Origin: Terriglobia bacterium
GTDB lineage: Bacteria > Acidobacteriota > Terriglobia > Bryobacterales > Bryobacteraceae
Assembly: GCA_003175985.1 (NCBI GenBank)
Contig: PSRJ01000070.1
Location: 1 to 61,979 of the forward strand
Direction: 5' to 3'
Length of the DNA stretch: 61,979 nt
This document shows positions 25,579 through 33,675 of this stretch, in pieces. The notes beneath the pieces are model-generated. The model made no database searches, was not told where the DNA came from, and worked only from the letters and a program-made list of their open reading frames with translations. Within the stretch, counting starts at the first letter, position 1. Each line of letters starts with the position of its first letter. Made by a program: the position numbers and the translations under genes.

Positions 25579-27174
25579 ATGAAGTGTTTGAGTCTGGTGC
25601 TACTGTTGAGCTGCGGCGCGGCTTATGCCCAAACGAATCGGCAGTCCTCCGCCCGAATGCTCGTGGCCGAGGCAGCCGAGGCACTGGGAGGCGAAGCGCG
25701 TGTGCGCGCTGTCCGGAACATCACGCTCGCAGGGTACGGACAGTACGCATATATGTTCGGCGGCGGGCGAATTTCAGGCTCTCCGGACGCGCCGGAAAAG
25801 TACATCGCGGCCAACGATCTGCGGCGTGTCTACGACCTCGAGCACGGGCGCTTTCAGCAACTGGAACGGCGCAATATGTTATTTCCGTTCCTCGCGGCAT
25901 TCGGCCACAGCTTCGCGCTCAACAATCTGATTCTGGATAACGATATAGCCTTTGACGTGAATGGCGATAAAGCTGTCCGCGTGGCCCGGCGGAGCGAAAG
26001 TCCCTTGTATGTGGATGGGGTCCACATGCGGCGTATGTGGATGCTCAACAATCCCATCGCGCTAATTCGCGCGTTGATGGAGCCGGGAACGGAGCTTTCG
26101 GCGCCCCGCCGCGAGAGTGGGCGGACGCTCCTCGATGCGACCCTGAAGCCGGGCGATAAGCTCACGGCAGCCTTTTCGGCGGATCATCTGCCCGCCTGGG
26201 TGCGATGGTCCAACCCGCATATCAATCTTGGTGAGGTCACGTTCACGACGAACTTCACAGGCTATGGCTCGTACGGGGGTCTATTGCTGCCCTTGGGCTA
26301 CGATACACGTCTCGACTGGCGGAACGTCGATTACTTGAAACTTTACGTAGACACCTACTTGATTGACACCGGGATCGCCGATTTGGCGGCGCCGGCCCAG
26401 GTCCGCAATGCCCCCGAGCCTCCTGCCGAACCCGTGTCGGCCGTCACCTCCGTACCGGTTGCCCGCGGCATCTGGCGTATAGACCAAGGCGGCACGACTG
26501 TCATCGAATTCAAGGATCACATTACCCTGTTCGAGCTCGACGCCAACTCGCAGCAGGCCAAGGCCAACATCGCCTACGCGCGTACACTGGCGCCGAGGAA
26601 GCCCGTAACGCAACTGATCGTCTCGCACAATCATTTCGATCATGCCGCGGGCCTGCGGCAGGCCGTAGCGGAGGGGCTCACAATCATTTCGCGCCGCGGG
26701 AGCGAAGGCCTGTTTCGGGAAATGGCGACGCACCCGGCGCCGGATTTTCCGGACGAGCTGGCGCGGTCTCCCAAACAATTCAAGTTCATTCCCGTAGATG
26801 AAAAACTGCGCCTTTCGGACGACACCATGACATTGGACGTGCTATGGGCGCGCAACAACATTCATATGCCCGACGCCGTGTTCGCCTACGCGCCCGCGCA
26901 AAAAGTAGCGATGGAAGGCGATATCGCCACTGCCGCTTACGATTACCAGTTCTGGCCGGATAACTTCCGCGACAACCTGGAGTTTTACAAACTGGACGTG
27001 GAGAAGATTTCGCCGGTGCACTCAGTGTGGCGCGAGCACCCTAACGTGCTGACGATGGAGCAGGTCGATGAGCTGGTCAAAGGGGGGACACAGCGCGCAC
27101 GCGAACGCTGCGCCACCGAGTTGGCGAAAGGCAATTACTTCGCCGGCTGCCCGGTGTGGAGCAAGCGGTATTGA
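25579..27174 (+). CDS. Exported metallo-beta-lactamase-fold protein, two-domain
   Basis: This is a 531-residue protein with a signal peptide (MKCLSLVLLLSCGAAYAQ), started at the ATG behind GGGAGGAG. Residues about 20-280 form an N-terminal domain without a family I know ('LGGEARVRAVRNITLAGYGQY', 'VDGVHMRRMWMLNNP'). The C-terminal half is an MBL fold with an intact HNHFDH motif and 'KVAMEGDIATAAYDY'. SoxH-like or quinoprotein-relay-type MBL proteins have similar export and layout. It is the last gene of the operon and is convergent with the LPMO-like gene 22 bp away. Confidence 0.86.
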   Translation: MKCLSLVLLLSCGAAYAQTNRQSSARMLVAEAAEALGGEARVRAVRNITLAGYGQYAYMFGGGRISGSPDAPEKYIAANDLRRVYDLEHGRFQQLERRNMLFPFLAAFGHSFALNNLILDNDIAFDVNGDKAVRVARRSESPLYVDGVHMRRMWMLNNPIALIRALMEPGTELSAPRRESGRTLLDATLKPGDKLTAAFSADHLPAWVRWSNPHINLGEVTFTTNFTGYGSYGGLLLPLGYDTRLDWRNVDYLKLYVDTYLIDTGIADLAAPAQVRNAPEPPAEPVSAVTSVPVARGIWRIDQGGTTVIEFKDHITLFELDANSQQAKANIAYARTLAPRKPVTQLIVSHNHFDHAAGLRQAVAEGLTIISRRGSEGLFREMATHPAPDFPDELARSPKQFKFIPVDEKLRLSDDTMTLDVLWARNNIHMPDAVFAYAPAQKVAMEGDIATAAYDYQFWPDNFRDNLEFYKLDVEKISPVHSVWREHPNVLTMEQVDELVKGGTQRARERCATELAKGNYFAGCPVWSKRY

Positions 27175-27196
27175 AGTCCGCGTGTGCAATCCGCAG

Positions 27197-27820
27197 CTAC
27201 TTTTTCTCGGCCGGGAACCTTGCATCGATCGGCATATTGGGATTCGCTCGAATCTGAAGCTCAGCGCAATGGTGGTAGGTGAAATCGCCTTCTTTGTTCC
27301 GGCCATGGGCCGCCATGAACTCGATCACCTGAAGAGTGCATTTGGCGCAGTTTATGTTGGGGACGGCAACATCGGCCTCCTGGTCCTTGTCGAAAGGAGC
27401 GATGTGCAGGAAGAGGCCATCCGCCAGAACGGGTGGGGACGGCGGATATTGAATCGCGCCGGAGACGGAGCGGTCGCCGTTGGCGGACGGCTCCGTACGA
27501 GCTTCCGGATCCTTAGGGAGCTCATCGCGCGAGTTTACGGCGAGCGCCACACGATAAAAACCAGGATGAAACGCCATTTCCCGAATTCTGATATGAAGCT
27601 TCTCGCCGCCTTGTATCTTCGTTACCGCGCCAGTGGGTTTGCCGGGATCGGCTGACGAACCGCCGCACGGAGGACGCCACTGGGGGTCGCCTAACGGGCC
27701 CTCCTCGATCCAGGATGCGGGTTCCAGTAACCGGAAGTGCGCAATTGCCCCAGGCGCGAAGGCGCCCAGTAACGCAGCACAGCACCATATAGCCGGAATG
27801 TTGCTCAGGTCAATTCTCAT
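27197..27820 (-). CDS. LPMO-like exported protein (SCE4755-type)
   Basis: The product has 207 residues. The ATG chosen has GGAGAGG 2 nt before it and starts a signal peptide that ends AIA. The mature protein would begin with H28 (HFRLLEPASW), as required for the histidine brace of copper-dependent lytic polysaccharide monooxygenases. It also has 'GDPQWRPPCGG', 'CAKCTLQVIEFM' and a C-terminal 'GDFTYHHCAELQI' that fit the LPMO-like family annotated from myxobacteria. Activity on a polysaccharide is inferred only. Its neighbours do not include glycoside hydrolases. Confidence 0.82.
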   Translation of the reverse strand: MRIDLSNIPAIWCCAALLGAFAPGAIAHFRLLEPASWIEEGPLGDPQWRPPCGGSSADPGKPTGAVTKIQGGEKLHIRIREMAFHPGFYRVALAVNSRDELPKDPEARTEPSANGDRSVSGAIQYPPSPPVLADGLFLHIAPFDKDQEADVAVPNINCAKCTLQVIEFMAAHGRNKEGDFTYHHCAELQIRANPNMPIDARFPAEKK

Positions 27821-27842
27821 AACCTCTCCGAACGCTTCCCCT

Positions 27843-28643
27843 TTAGATCCGCTGAAGACATTGGAATAGCGCGGCATCGATTCGCGACACAACATCAGGC
27901 ATCTGCCGGTAAGCAGCCCCCATCACGAGCCAGCTCGCGCCGGTAGCCATAAGAGCGTGATGAAAACGAAACGGCATGACCTCAAACGAAATCAGGCCGA
28001 ACAGCGCCAAACCGGCCACCACGATTCCGGTTCGCGCCGTACCGCTTTTGATGAACACCTGACATGTCCTGAAGAAGGAGCCATTCACGAGTCCGAAGAC
28101 GAGGAAGCGGACGCGGAAGCCTACCGTCGCACATCCCCCCATCAGGACCGCGAACGCCAGCACAAGTAAGGCCAGTGCTTTGAAAGAGCGGTTCCGCTCG
28201 AAAAGCTCTTCCAGCGCAACGAGGCCTGTATATGTGGTTATCGTGAAAAGCACATCCAGGGTTTCAATTACCGTGTGGGGGCTGGCAAGCACGTTCGAGA
28301 CCGAAGTCCCAAACCCAATCGCGATGCCTGCTTGCAGTGCGAGGATCGGAGGCAGCATCAAGCTCGTCACGGCAAGGCTGGAGAGCAGAAACATGCAAAC
28401 ACGCATGATCGCCCGTTCACGCCGGTAAACCCACGCGAAGGCCCCGGCGATTTGCGCCGGATCGCCAAAACTTGCGACTACCATTTTCTTGATCTCATCA
28501 TCGTCGCGGCCGGTCTCGCGCGCTGCCTCGACGAGGTCCTCGATATGGGATCGTAGTTCGCGCTGAATCTCCTGCCGCCGTTTCCCCGATGGAATCTGCG
28601 ACGAGTTCACGATCTGATCGACCAGCTCATCCGCCGCGTACAT
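27843..28643 (-). CDS. Membrane protein with permease-prefix-like N-terminus
   Basis: This 266-residue protein has a cytoplasmic N-terminus ('IPSGKRRQEIQRELRSHIEDLVEAARETGRDDDEIKKMVVASFGDP' in outline) resembling the prefix domain that precedes ABC permeases and DUF1700 proteins in PadR operons. About five or six membrane helices follow. No transporter motif can be seen. The ATG follows the stop codon of the PadR gene directly (TAAATG), so the two are translated together and the membrane protein is almost certainly controlled by PadR. The function is unknown. Confidence 0.83.
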   Translation of the reverse strand: MYAADELVDQIVNSSQIPSGKRRQEIQRELRSHIEDLVEAARETGRDDDEIKKMVVASFGDPAQIAGAFAWVYRRERAIMRVCMFLLSSLAVTSLMLPPILALQAGIAIGFGTSVSNVLASPHTVIETLDVLFTITTYTGLVALEELFERNRSFKALALLVLAFAVLMGGCATVGFRVRFLVFGLVNGSFFRTCQVFIKSGTARTGIVVAGLALFGLISFEVMPFRFHHALMATGASWLVMGAAYRQMPDVVSRIDAALFQCLQRI

Positions 28644-28973
28644 TTACTTGCTCTCCAGGACTGCCGCGATCGCACCGGTCAGATGCTGCCACTGCCTTTC
28701 GTATTCCCTTGCGGTTTTCTTTCCTTTTGCAGTCAGCGAGTAATATTTGCGCTCCCTGCCGTTTTCGGCGGTGCGCCATTCGGACTTGATTTGACCCTTT
28801 TTCTCAAGTTGATGCAGCGCAGGGTAAAGCGTGCCCTCCTTGAACTCGAATGCGTTGGCACTGCGGCGCGAGGCTTCCTGAAGAATCTCATACCCGTACA
28901 TTTCGCCCCGCGACAACAGGTTGAGGAGCAATAAGCTGATGCTCCCCTTTAGGAACTGCCTGTCGATCTCCAC
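28644..28973 (-). CDS. PadR family transcriptional regulator
   Basis: This 109-residue winged-helix protein shows PadR text: 'FLKGSISLLLLNLLSRGEMYGYEILQEASRRS', 'FKEGTLYPALHQLEKKGQIKSEW', 'RERKYYSLTAKGKK'. I chose the GTG at 28973, which has AGGTAGGG upstream and matches the family's usual N-terminus; an earlier frame start would include operator DNA. Proteins of this subgroup are repressors of their own operon. A long inverted repeat overlapping the predicted -10 box lies directly upstream, consistent with self-repression. Confidence 0.92.
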   Translation of the reverse strand: MEIDRQFLKGSISLLLLNLLSRGEMYGYEILQEASRRSANAFEFKEGTLYPALHQLEKKGQIKSEWRTAENGRERKYYSLTAKGKKTAREYERQWQHLTGAIAAVLESK

Positions 28974-28981
28974 CGCATCCC

Positions 28982-29014
28982 TACCTTGTTTTACAGACCT
29001 TGGATAACAAGGTA
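28982..29014 (-). promoter_or_regulatory. Probable PadR operator (8-bp dyad)
   Basis: TACCTTGT (28982-28989) and ACAAGGTA (29007-29014) are exact inverted repeats 17 bp apart, centred just before the PadR start. A third half-site-like ACCTTGG lies between them. The upstream arm overlaps the predicted -10 hexamer of the PadR promoter, so bound repressor would block RNA polymerase. This is prediction from sequence. Confidence 0.6.
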
Positions 29015-29037
29015 TCACCGAATAGTGGCTCTGTCAA
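29009..29037 (-). promoter_or_regulatory. Predicted promoter of the PadR operon
   Basis: On the minus strand a perfect TTGACA (29037-29032) is followed after 17 bp by TACCTT (29014-29009). The -10 hexamer is part of the inverted repeat described as the PadR operator. Confidence 0.6.
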
Positions 29038-29057
29038 TCCCGTATTTGCGACTGCTG

Positions 29058-29789
29058 TCAGGGCAGGTTCCAGTCCAGCCACCGCAGCATTTCCGTCTGG
29101 CGGTCCTTGTTTCCGAGCCGTACTTCGAGGTTCACATAGCGTATGCTACGCCGGGCCGCCAGACGGGAAAGCGAGCCGTCATCCTCCTCGGGCTTCTTCT
29201 GCTGCAGTACGGCGTTGTATGGCGATTGGGAGAGGACCGCGAAGTCCATAGGGTCGGTGCACAGAAAGAAAGCGTGCGGGTTGCCCGCCTCGCGCAAGGA
29301 AGCGGCGTCACTGATTGGCGTTTCGTCCATCACCGAGTACTGTTCGGAATTGTTGTGGACTGCGATGAGCACGCCCCGCATGGGCGGCGGCAGAAAGGCC
29401 GACAACAAGTGCTCGCGGCCGCGATCCAAAGTTCGCTGCGCCGCCTCGCGCTGCTCGGGCGTACTGTCGGGATTCAGGCCTTTCAGGCTGATCTCGGTTC
29501 CCACACGGGAAAACATGCGATTCGGGTCAAGCTGAAGGCCTTCCACCATCAAGTTGCGTGTCTGGTTCTCGACGAGGAAAGCGATTCCTTCGTGCGTCTC
29601 CATATGCCGTTCGAGCACCTCGCGCGCAGTGTCCTCATTGCCGTGAATGTGCAGGTAGTGCCGCGTGGAGCGGCCGTTTCGGAGGATCCGGAATCGCGCA
29701 CCCGCCACAGCGATGTGCTTGGGGCGAAAGAATGGAAGCCATCCAAACGCCAGTAATTCGCGCCGCGACCACGCCGCCGGCCGCTTCAC
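29058..29789 (-). CDS. Hypothetical protein
   Basis: I do not recognise this 243-residue protein. It contains 'YLHIHGNEDTAREVLERHMETHEGIAF', 'GVLIAVHNNSEQYSV' and 'NPHAFFLCTDPMDFAVLSQSPYNAVLQ', with several conserved-looking His and Asn residues that could form a metal or active site. The N-terminus (SRRELLAFGWLPFF) is weakly hydrophobic and not a clear signal peptide. The GTG start overlaps the stop of a short basic-protein gene as GTGA, so it belongs to the operon headed by the response regulator at 30311. Confidence 0.75.
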   Translation of the reverse strand: MKRPAAWSRRELLAFGWLPFFRPKHIAVAGARFRILRNGRSTRHYLHIHGNEDTAREVLERHMETHEGIAFLVENQTRNLMVEGLQLDPNRMFSRVGTEISLKGLNPDSTPEQREAAQRTLDRGREHLLSAFLPPPMRGVLIAVHNNSEQYSVMDETPISDAASLREAGNPHAFFLCTDPMDFAVLSQSPYNAVLQQKKPEEDDGSLSRLAARRSIRYVNLEVRLGNKDRQTEMLRWLDWNLP

Positions 29790-29944
29790 TGTAATCCCTC
29801 TTCTTCGCGCTTCTTGTGTTTGGGCTTCTTGCGCAAAGCCTTGGGAGCGATCGGTTTCGCGGCCGGAATTGGTCCTACACGCTCGCGCGCTATGGCCTTC
29901 ACCTCCGTGGACAGACTAAACTTCTTCTTGCTTTTCCGCGCCAA
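29786..29944 (-). CDS. Short basic protein (52 aa), lysine-rich
   Basis: This small gene starts at TTG 29944 and gives 52 residues beginning MARKSKKKFSLSTEVKAIAR, with a proline/lysine-rich tail ending 'KPKHKKREEEGLQ'. GGAGGA lies 3-4 nt before the TTG. Its start overlaps the end of the response regulator gene, and its TGA overlaps the next GTG as GTGA. Tight coupling on both sides supports a real gene. Its charge suggests nucleic-acid or ribosome binding, but no family is known to me. Confidence 0.6.
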   Translation of the reverse strand: MARKSKKKFSLSTEVKAIARERVGPIPAAKPIAPKALRKKPKHKKREEEGLQ

Positions 29945-30311
29945 GCATCCTCCGCAGAGCCGCAGCCAGCATTTCCGGTGTGAAGGGCTTATGCAGAAAG
30001 GCCACGCGCCCCGGCGCGGCCGCTTCCAACGCGCTCACATCCACAGGATAGCCGCTGGTCGCCAGCACGCTGGCACTTTCGTTGCCAACGAGAATCTCCC
30101 GTCCCAGATTGTCCAAACTTAGCCCTGGCATGGTGCCATCGATCACGACCACGTCGAAGTCTTGCTGGGCTGCTAACGCCGAAGCCTGTTCGGTGGTTTC
30201 CGCGGTCGCCAGAGAATATCCCAAGCGCTCCAAGTAGGCCTTCATCATTCTCAGGAGCTGAGGCTCGTCGTCCACGATCAGAATCCGGAACTGCCCCTGG
30301 CGTTTTTCCAT
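29916..30311 (-). CDS. Single-domain response regulator (receiver only)
   Basis: The 131 residues form one CheY-like receiver: 'ILIVDDEPQLLRMMKAYLERLGY' with the acidic pair, phosphoacceptor D58 in 'VVVIDGTMPG', switch S/T in 'LATSGYP' and K108 in 'FLHKPF'. All phosphorylation residues are intact. No output domain is present, and no histidine kinase lies in the window. It heads a three-gene unit with the short basic protein and the 243-residue hypothetical. Its start codon is only 14 bp from that of the divergent YjbQ gene. Confidence 0.92.
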   Translation of the reverse strand: MEKRQGQFRILIVDDEPQLLRMMKAYLERLGYSLATAETTEQASALAAQQDFDVVVIDGTMPGLSLDNLGREILVGNESASVLATSGYPVDVSALEAAAPGRVAFLHKPFTPEMLAAALRRMLGAEKQEEV

Positions 30312-30325
30312 CGTAAGATTGCGCT

Positions 30326-30739
30326 ATGAAGTGCTATACGGAATATCTAACGTTTAAAACCAGACAACATCGGGAATACCTCAATATAACCCCGCAGGTA
30401 GAGGCGGCGCTTCGCAAGAGCGGTTTGCAGGAGGGCATGATTCTGGTTTCGGCCATGCATATCACTGCGGGAGTGTGGGTCAACGATGCCGAGGACGGGC
30501 TGATCGCGGATATCGATGAGTGGCTGGAGAACCTGGCGCCCTTCCGCGCGGATTACCGGCACCACGGAACCGGCGAAACCAATGGCGACTCGCACTTGAA
30601 AAGCCTGCTGGTGCACCATGAGGTGATCGTGCCGGTCACGAAGGGAAAGCTGGATTTCGGCCCGTGGCAGCAGATCTATTATGCCGAATTTGACGGGCAG
30701 CGAAACAAGCGCGTCATCATCAAGGCGATGGGCGAGTGA
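30326..30739 (+). CDS. YjbQ family protein (UPF0047)
   Basis: This 137-residue protein has the family text '[32 protein letters not shown]', '[28 protein letters not shown]' and '[19 protein letters not shown]'. YjbQ proteins form small barrels and have been linked with thiamine-phosphate synthase activity in complementation tests, but the cellular role is unsettled. TAAGAT at 30314-30319 lies 6 nt before the ATG and no Shine-Dalgarno is present. Its stop overlaps the next start by GTGA. Confidence 0.92.
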   Translation: MKCYTEYLTFKTRQHREYLNITPQVEAALRKSGLQEGMILVSAMHITAGVWVNDAEDGLIADIDEWLENLAPFRADYRHHGTGETNGDSHLKSLLVHHEVIVPVTKGKLDFGPWQQIYYAEFDGQRNKRVIIKAMGE

Positions 30740-31698
30740 ATCTGGCGCTGATCGGTTTCGGCAACGTGGGCCGCTCACTGGCCCGGCTCCTGTGCCGCAA
30801 GCGCCGGGAGTTTCCGTTTCGCATTACCGGAATCCACACCTTGCGGCACGGCACGGCGCTGGACCCAAACGGTCTTGGCGAGAATCCTTCGTTTGGCCCC
30901 CCAGCGGCCTCCATCGCGGATTTCCTGGACGCCTCTAATGCGGATGGCGCCGTCGAACTCACCACGCTCAATCCATTCACTGGAGAACCTGCCATCTCGC
31001 ATATTCGTGCGGGAATCGCGCGCGGCATGCACGTCGTTACGGCCAATAAAGGGCCGATCGCGCAGGCATTTTCCACATTGCGGGCCGAGGCGGAAGCGGC
31101 GCAGGTGCAGTTCCGGTTCGAGTCCACGGTCATGGATGGCGCTCCGGTCTTCAACCTTTGGCGTTCCAATTTGCCGGGGGTCCAGGTACTGGGATTCGCC
31201 GGGGCTTTGAATTCGACATCCAAAGTAGTGATCGAGACGATGGAACAGGGCGGGTCATTCGAAGACGGCCTGGCAGCCGCCCGCTCTCTGGGAATCACCG
31301 AAGCCGATGGCGCCTACGATGCGGAAGGCTGGGATTCGGCGGCCAAGACCGCGGCGCTGGCCAATGTTCTCCTGGATGCTCATACCACGACCCAGCAGGT
31401 ACCCACGCGCGGCATCACCCGTCTTACTCCGGAACGGGTGCAGGCGATCGTGCGCCAGGGCAAGACCGTGCGGCTCATCAGCCGGGGCCGCCGGACAAAA
31501 GCGGGCGTATCTTTGCGCGTGCGTGCAGAAGTATTAGAGCGATCGGATATTCTCGCCTCCGGCCGCGGCACATCCAATGTCATTTTGTTTCACACGGACC
31601 TGATGGGGACGTTTGGATCGGTGTCGGTTAATCCCGGAGTGGAACAAACGGCTTATGGCGTATTCAGCGACTTGGTGAGCCTGTTGCCGGACCGATGA
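30736..31698 (+). CDS. Homoserine dehydrogenase family protein
   Basis: This 320-residue protein starts with an NAD(P)-binding GFGNVG motif (residues 7-12), has '[13 protein letters not shown]', and carries the catalytic-domain text '[49 protein letters not shown]' in outline, with the conserved D-x3-D and final Lys. It lacks the C-terminal ACT domain of feedback-regulated enzymes and is at the short end for the family. It may reduce aspartate semialdehyde or a related substrate. It is translationally coupled to YjbQ by GTGA. Confidence 0.85.
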   Translation: MNLALIGFGNVGRSLARLLCRKRREFPFRITGIHTLRHGTALDPNGLGENPSFGPPAASIADFLDASNADGAVELTTLNPFTGEPAISHIRAGIARGMHVVTANKGPIAQAFSTLRAEAEAAQVQFRFESTVMDGAPVFNLWRSNLPGVQVLGFAGALNSTSKVVIETMEQGGSFEDGLAAARSLGITEADGAYDAEGWDSAAKTAALANVLLDAHTTTQQVPTRGITRLTPERVQAIVRQGKTVRLISRGRRTKAGVSLRVRAEVLERSDILASGRGTSNVILFHTDLMGTFGSVSVNPGVEQTAYGVFSDLVSLLPDR

Positions 31699-31729
31699 TC
31701 GGGTCGTTCGCCATGGCTGGACGAGCCGA

Positions 31730-32236
31730 TCACGCCAGACCGGCGTGGGACAAGAGGGCAGTGGGGCAACTGGAACGGACCACAGCCGTGCTGGAGGCAG
31801 CTTTACATCCCTGTTCGTAGCGATGTAGTGCCGAGCCAAGCACGCGGCTCACTTCCGTCGCGTCGAATGGTTTGGCCAGAACGTCGTATGCTCCCAAATT
31901 CAGAGCTTCAGCCCACAAGTGCTCATCGGCGGCACGGGAAACCACGATGATGTACGGCGGGACGGTAAACGAAGACGTTTTATCCAGAAGCTCCTTCCAC
32001 GATGCCCCTCCATGATCGTGCTCGCAAAGCACGACAGGGACCGGGTTACTTCGAAGCAGAAGCAACGCCTCGCCAGAAGAAGGACAGCTCTTGAGCCTCA
32101 ACTTCGAACCGGGGCACAACGTCCCTTGCGAAGACGTCAGCATGTCGGATAATTCAACAGCATCCTCGTCGCGGGAGGCAATTAATAGAACTGTAACCGG
32201 GCTGGATTTCTCCGTCATTTTCTGATTTTTTCGCAC
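31730..32236 (-). CDS. Atypical receiver-domain protein with Glu at the phosphosite
   Basis: This is a 168-residue protein with a receiver-like fold: 'VTVLLIASRDEDAVELSDML', 'VPVVLCEHDHGGASWKELL', 'PYIIVVSRAADEHLWAEALNLGAYDVLAKPF'. The phosphoacceptor Asp is replaced by E72, and the acidic pair at the N-terminus is weak, while the switch Ser and the Lys of LAKPF remain. It may signal without phosphorylation, as if always active. The start is GTG 32236, 8 nt behind GGGAGGA. The C-terminal 35 residues are unordered. Confidence 0.82.
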   Translation of the reverse strand: MRKNQKMTEKSSPVTVLLIASRDEDAVELSDMLTSSQGTLCPGSKLRLKSCPSSGEALLLLRSNPVPVVLCEHDHGGASWKELLDKTSSFTVPPYIIVVSRAADEHLWAEALNLGAYDVLAKPFDATEVSRVLGSALHRYEQGCKAASSTAVVRSSCPTALLSHAGLA

Positions 32237-32313
32237 TGTATATTCCTCCCGTTATTCAATTTATTCGGGTGACTCGGCTGGGAGTTGGGTAAAAGGGGAC
32301 TACCTGAAAGCCT

Positions 32314-32553
32314 TCAGGCACCGGAACCGCGCACGAGGAGCGGTTCGCTTATCTGTTGATTCCCGGAAACTTCAGCGGGACTGCGTAATTGCTGTTCCGC
32401 CTCGAACCAATCGATGTCGGGCGATCCCACTGGGCATCCCCGGGCTTGCCAAAGGTGGTATGCAAGACTGGCAACTTGCTCAAGATTGGGCGTTTCGATC
32501 GGATCTTGCGTCGCAACCACAGGTTGCCCACTGGGTTTCGAGCGTTTCGCCAC
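32314..32553 (-). CDS. DUF2934 family protein
   Basis: This 79-residue protein carries the DUF2934 core 'VASLAYHLWQARGCPVGSPDIDWFEAEQQL' (broken here into the recognisable parts AYHLWQARG and GSPDIDWFEAE). I chose the GTG at 32553 because GGAGG lies 4 nt before it; a longer frame up to 32592 has no such site. The family is short, acidic-to-neutral, common in Acidobacteriota and Proteobacteria, and of unknown function. It precedes the atypical receiver gene in the same direction with a 77-bp gap. Confidence 0.82.
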   Translation of the reverse strand: MAKRSKPSGQPVVATQDPIETPNLEQVASLAYHLWQARGCPVGSPDIDWFEAEQQLRSPAEVSGNQQISEPLLVRGSGA

Positions 32554-32875
32554 TTTGCCTCCGCTACTACAACCCTTCCGACGGCGTCCCACTCAAATAC
32601 AATTTCGGGTGAGACCACATTGTCTATCCAAAACTGTACCGGAGACCAACGCTATGCCAACAGGATAAACCGCATAGCTAGTCCAGTCAATACTTTTCTT
32701 TGTGAATTTCCGGTGAGAAAGGTAAGCATTTCCAATTATCTTTCGGCTGATTTTCAGGCGCTGGCGCATACCTTATACCGGTTTCCCGGCGCTGGAACTC
32801 CTCCCCCTTGACACCATGGACCAGATGTCTATAAGCTCGATCGAGATAGTAGTTTTTGCCGCGGAAGGAGTTTCG
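32554..32875. other. Gap between the DUF2934 and TauE genes
   Basis: This 322-bp stretch separates two divergent starts. It should hold the promoters of both genes. TTATAC at 32773-32778 is a possible -10 for TauE. A frame open from ATG 32816 could extend TauE by 20 residues, but the GTG at 32876 has a better ribosome binding site. I see no RNA gene, repeat or strong hairpin. Confidence 0.4.
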
Positions 32876-33622
32876 GTGCCGTTCCTGATCGGGTTTCTGA
32901 TAGCAATGGCGGTAGGGCTGACCGGAGTAGGGGCCGGCTCCATTACCGCGCCTATCCTCATCCTGTTCTTTTCTATTTCTCCTGCCGACAGCGTGGGAAC
33001 GGCGCTGATCTTCGCGGCGGTGATCAAGCTGGTGGTGGCGCCCATGTATCTGTTCCGGAAGCAGGTGTCCCCGCGCGTGTTGGTATTCCTCTGCGCGGGC
33101 GGGCTGCCGGGCGTGCTAGCCGGCGTTTATCTCATCAGTGCGCTCAACGTGCGCCACTACGAACAGACTTTGTTCGTGTTGCTGGGCACCACGATCGCTA
33201 CCATGGCTCTTTACAGTCTGTATCGGACTCTGGCCAGGGCTGGGACCGCAAAACACACCGAGCGGCATGGCTGGCTTCCGGTGATCGCTGCGGGAATCGG
33301 GACGGAAGTCGGATTCTCCTCGGCAGGCGCGGGCGCCCTGGGCTCTTTGGCGCTACTCAATCTGACATCGCTTTCCCCTGCCCAGGTAATTGGAACCGAC
33401 ATGCTGTTTGGATTGGTACTGTCGCTGGTGGGCGGCGGCCTCAATCTGACCGCGGGACACTACAGCTCGGCGCTGTTATGGAAGCTGATTGCCGGCGGCA
33501 TTGCGGGCGTGCTGATGGGCGCTAACCTGTCTGCCATCCTGCCGGCCAGACCCCTGCGCGTCGGTCTTGCGCTCTGGCTGTCATTCATCGGTGCGCAATT
33601 AGCCTGGAAGGGCCTCTTCTAA
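32876..33622 (+). CDS. TauE/SafE family membrane permease
   Basis: This protein of about 248 residues has seven to eight hydrophobic helices and the TauE/SafE pattern: 'FLIAMAVGLTGVGAGSITAPILILFFSISPADSVGTALIF' at the start and 'EVGFSSAGAGALGSLALL' at the second repeat. The two inverted halves are typical. The family exports or imports sulfite and organosulfonates or similar anions; the substrate here is unknown. I chose the GTG behind GGAAGGAG (5 nt spacing) over the ATG 20 codons earlier, which lacks a ribosome binding site and adds polar residues. Confidence 0.87.
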   Translation: MPFLIGFLIAMAVGLTGVGAGSITAPILILFFSISPADSVGTALIFAAVIKLVVAPMYLFRKQVSPRVLVFLCAGGLPGVLAGVYLISALNVRHYEQTLFVLLGTTIATMALYSLYRTLARAGTAKHTERHGWLPVIAAGIGTEVGFSSAGAGALGSLALLNLTSLSPAQVIGTDMLFGLVLSLVGGGLNLTAGHYSSALLWKLIAGGIAGVLMGANLSAILPARPLRVGLALWLSFIGAQLAWKGLF

Positions 33623-33675
33623 GTTTTAAACCCTCCCTGCGATTCACGCAGCCGGATAAGAGATCATAGATATTG

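Noticed and set aside
32816..32875. ATG start for the TauE gene 20 codons upstream
   Set aside because: No ribosome binding site, polar added residues; GTG 32876 has GGAAGGAG at 5 nt.
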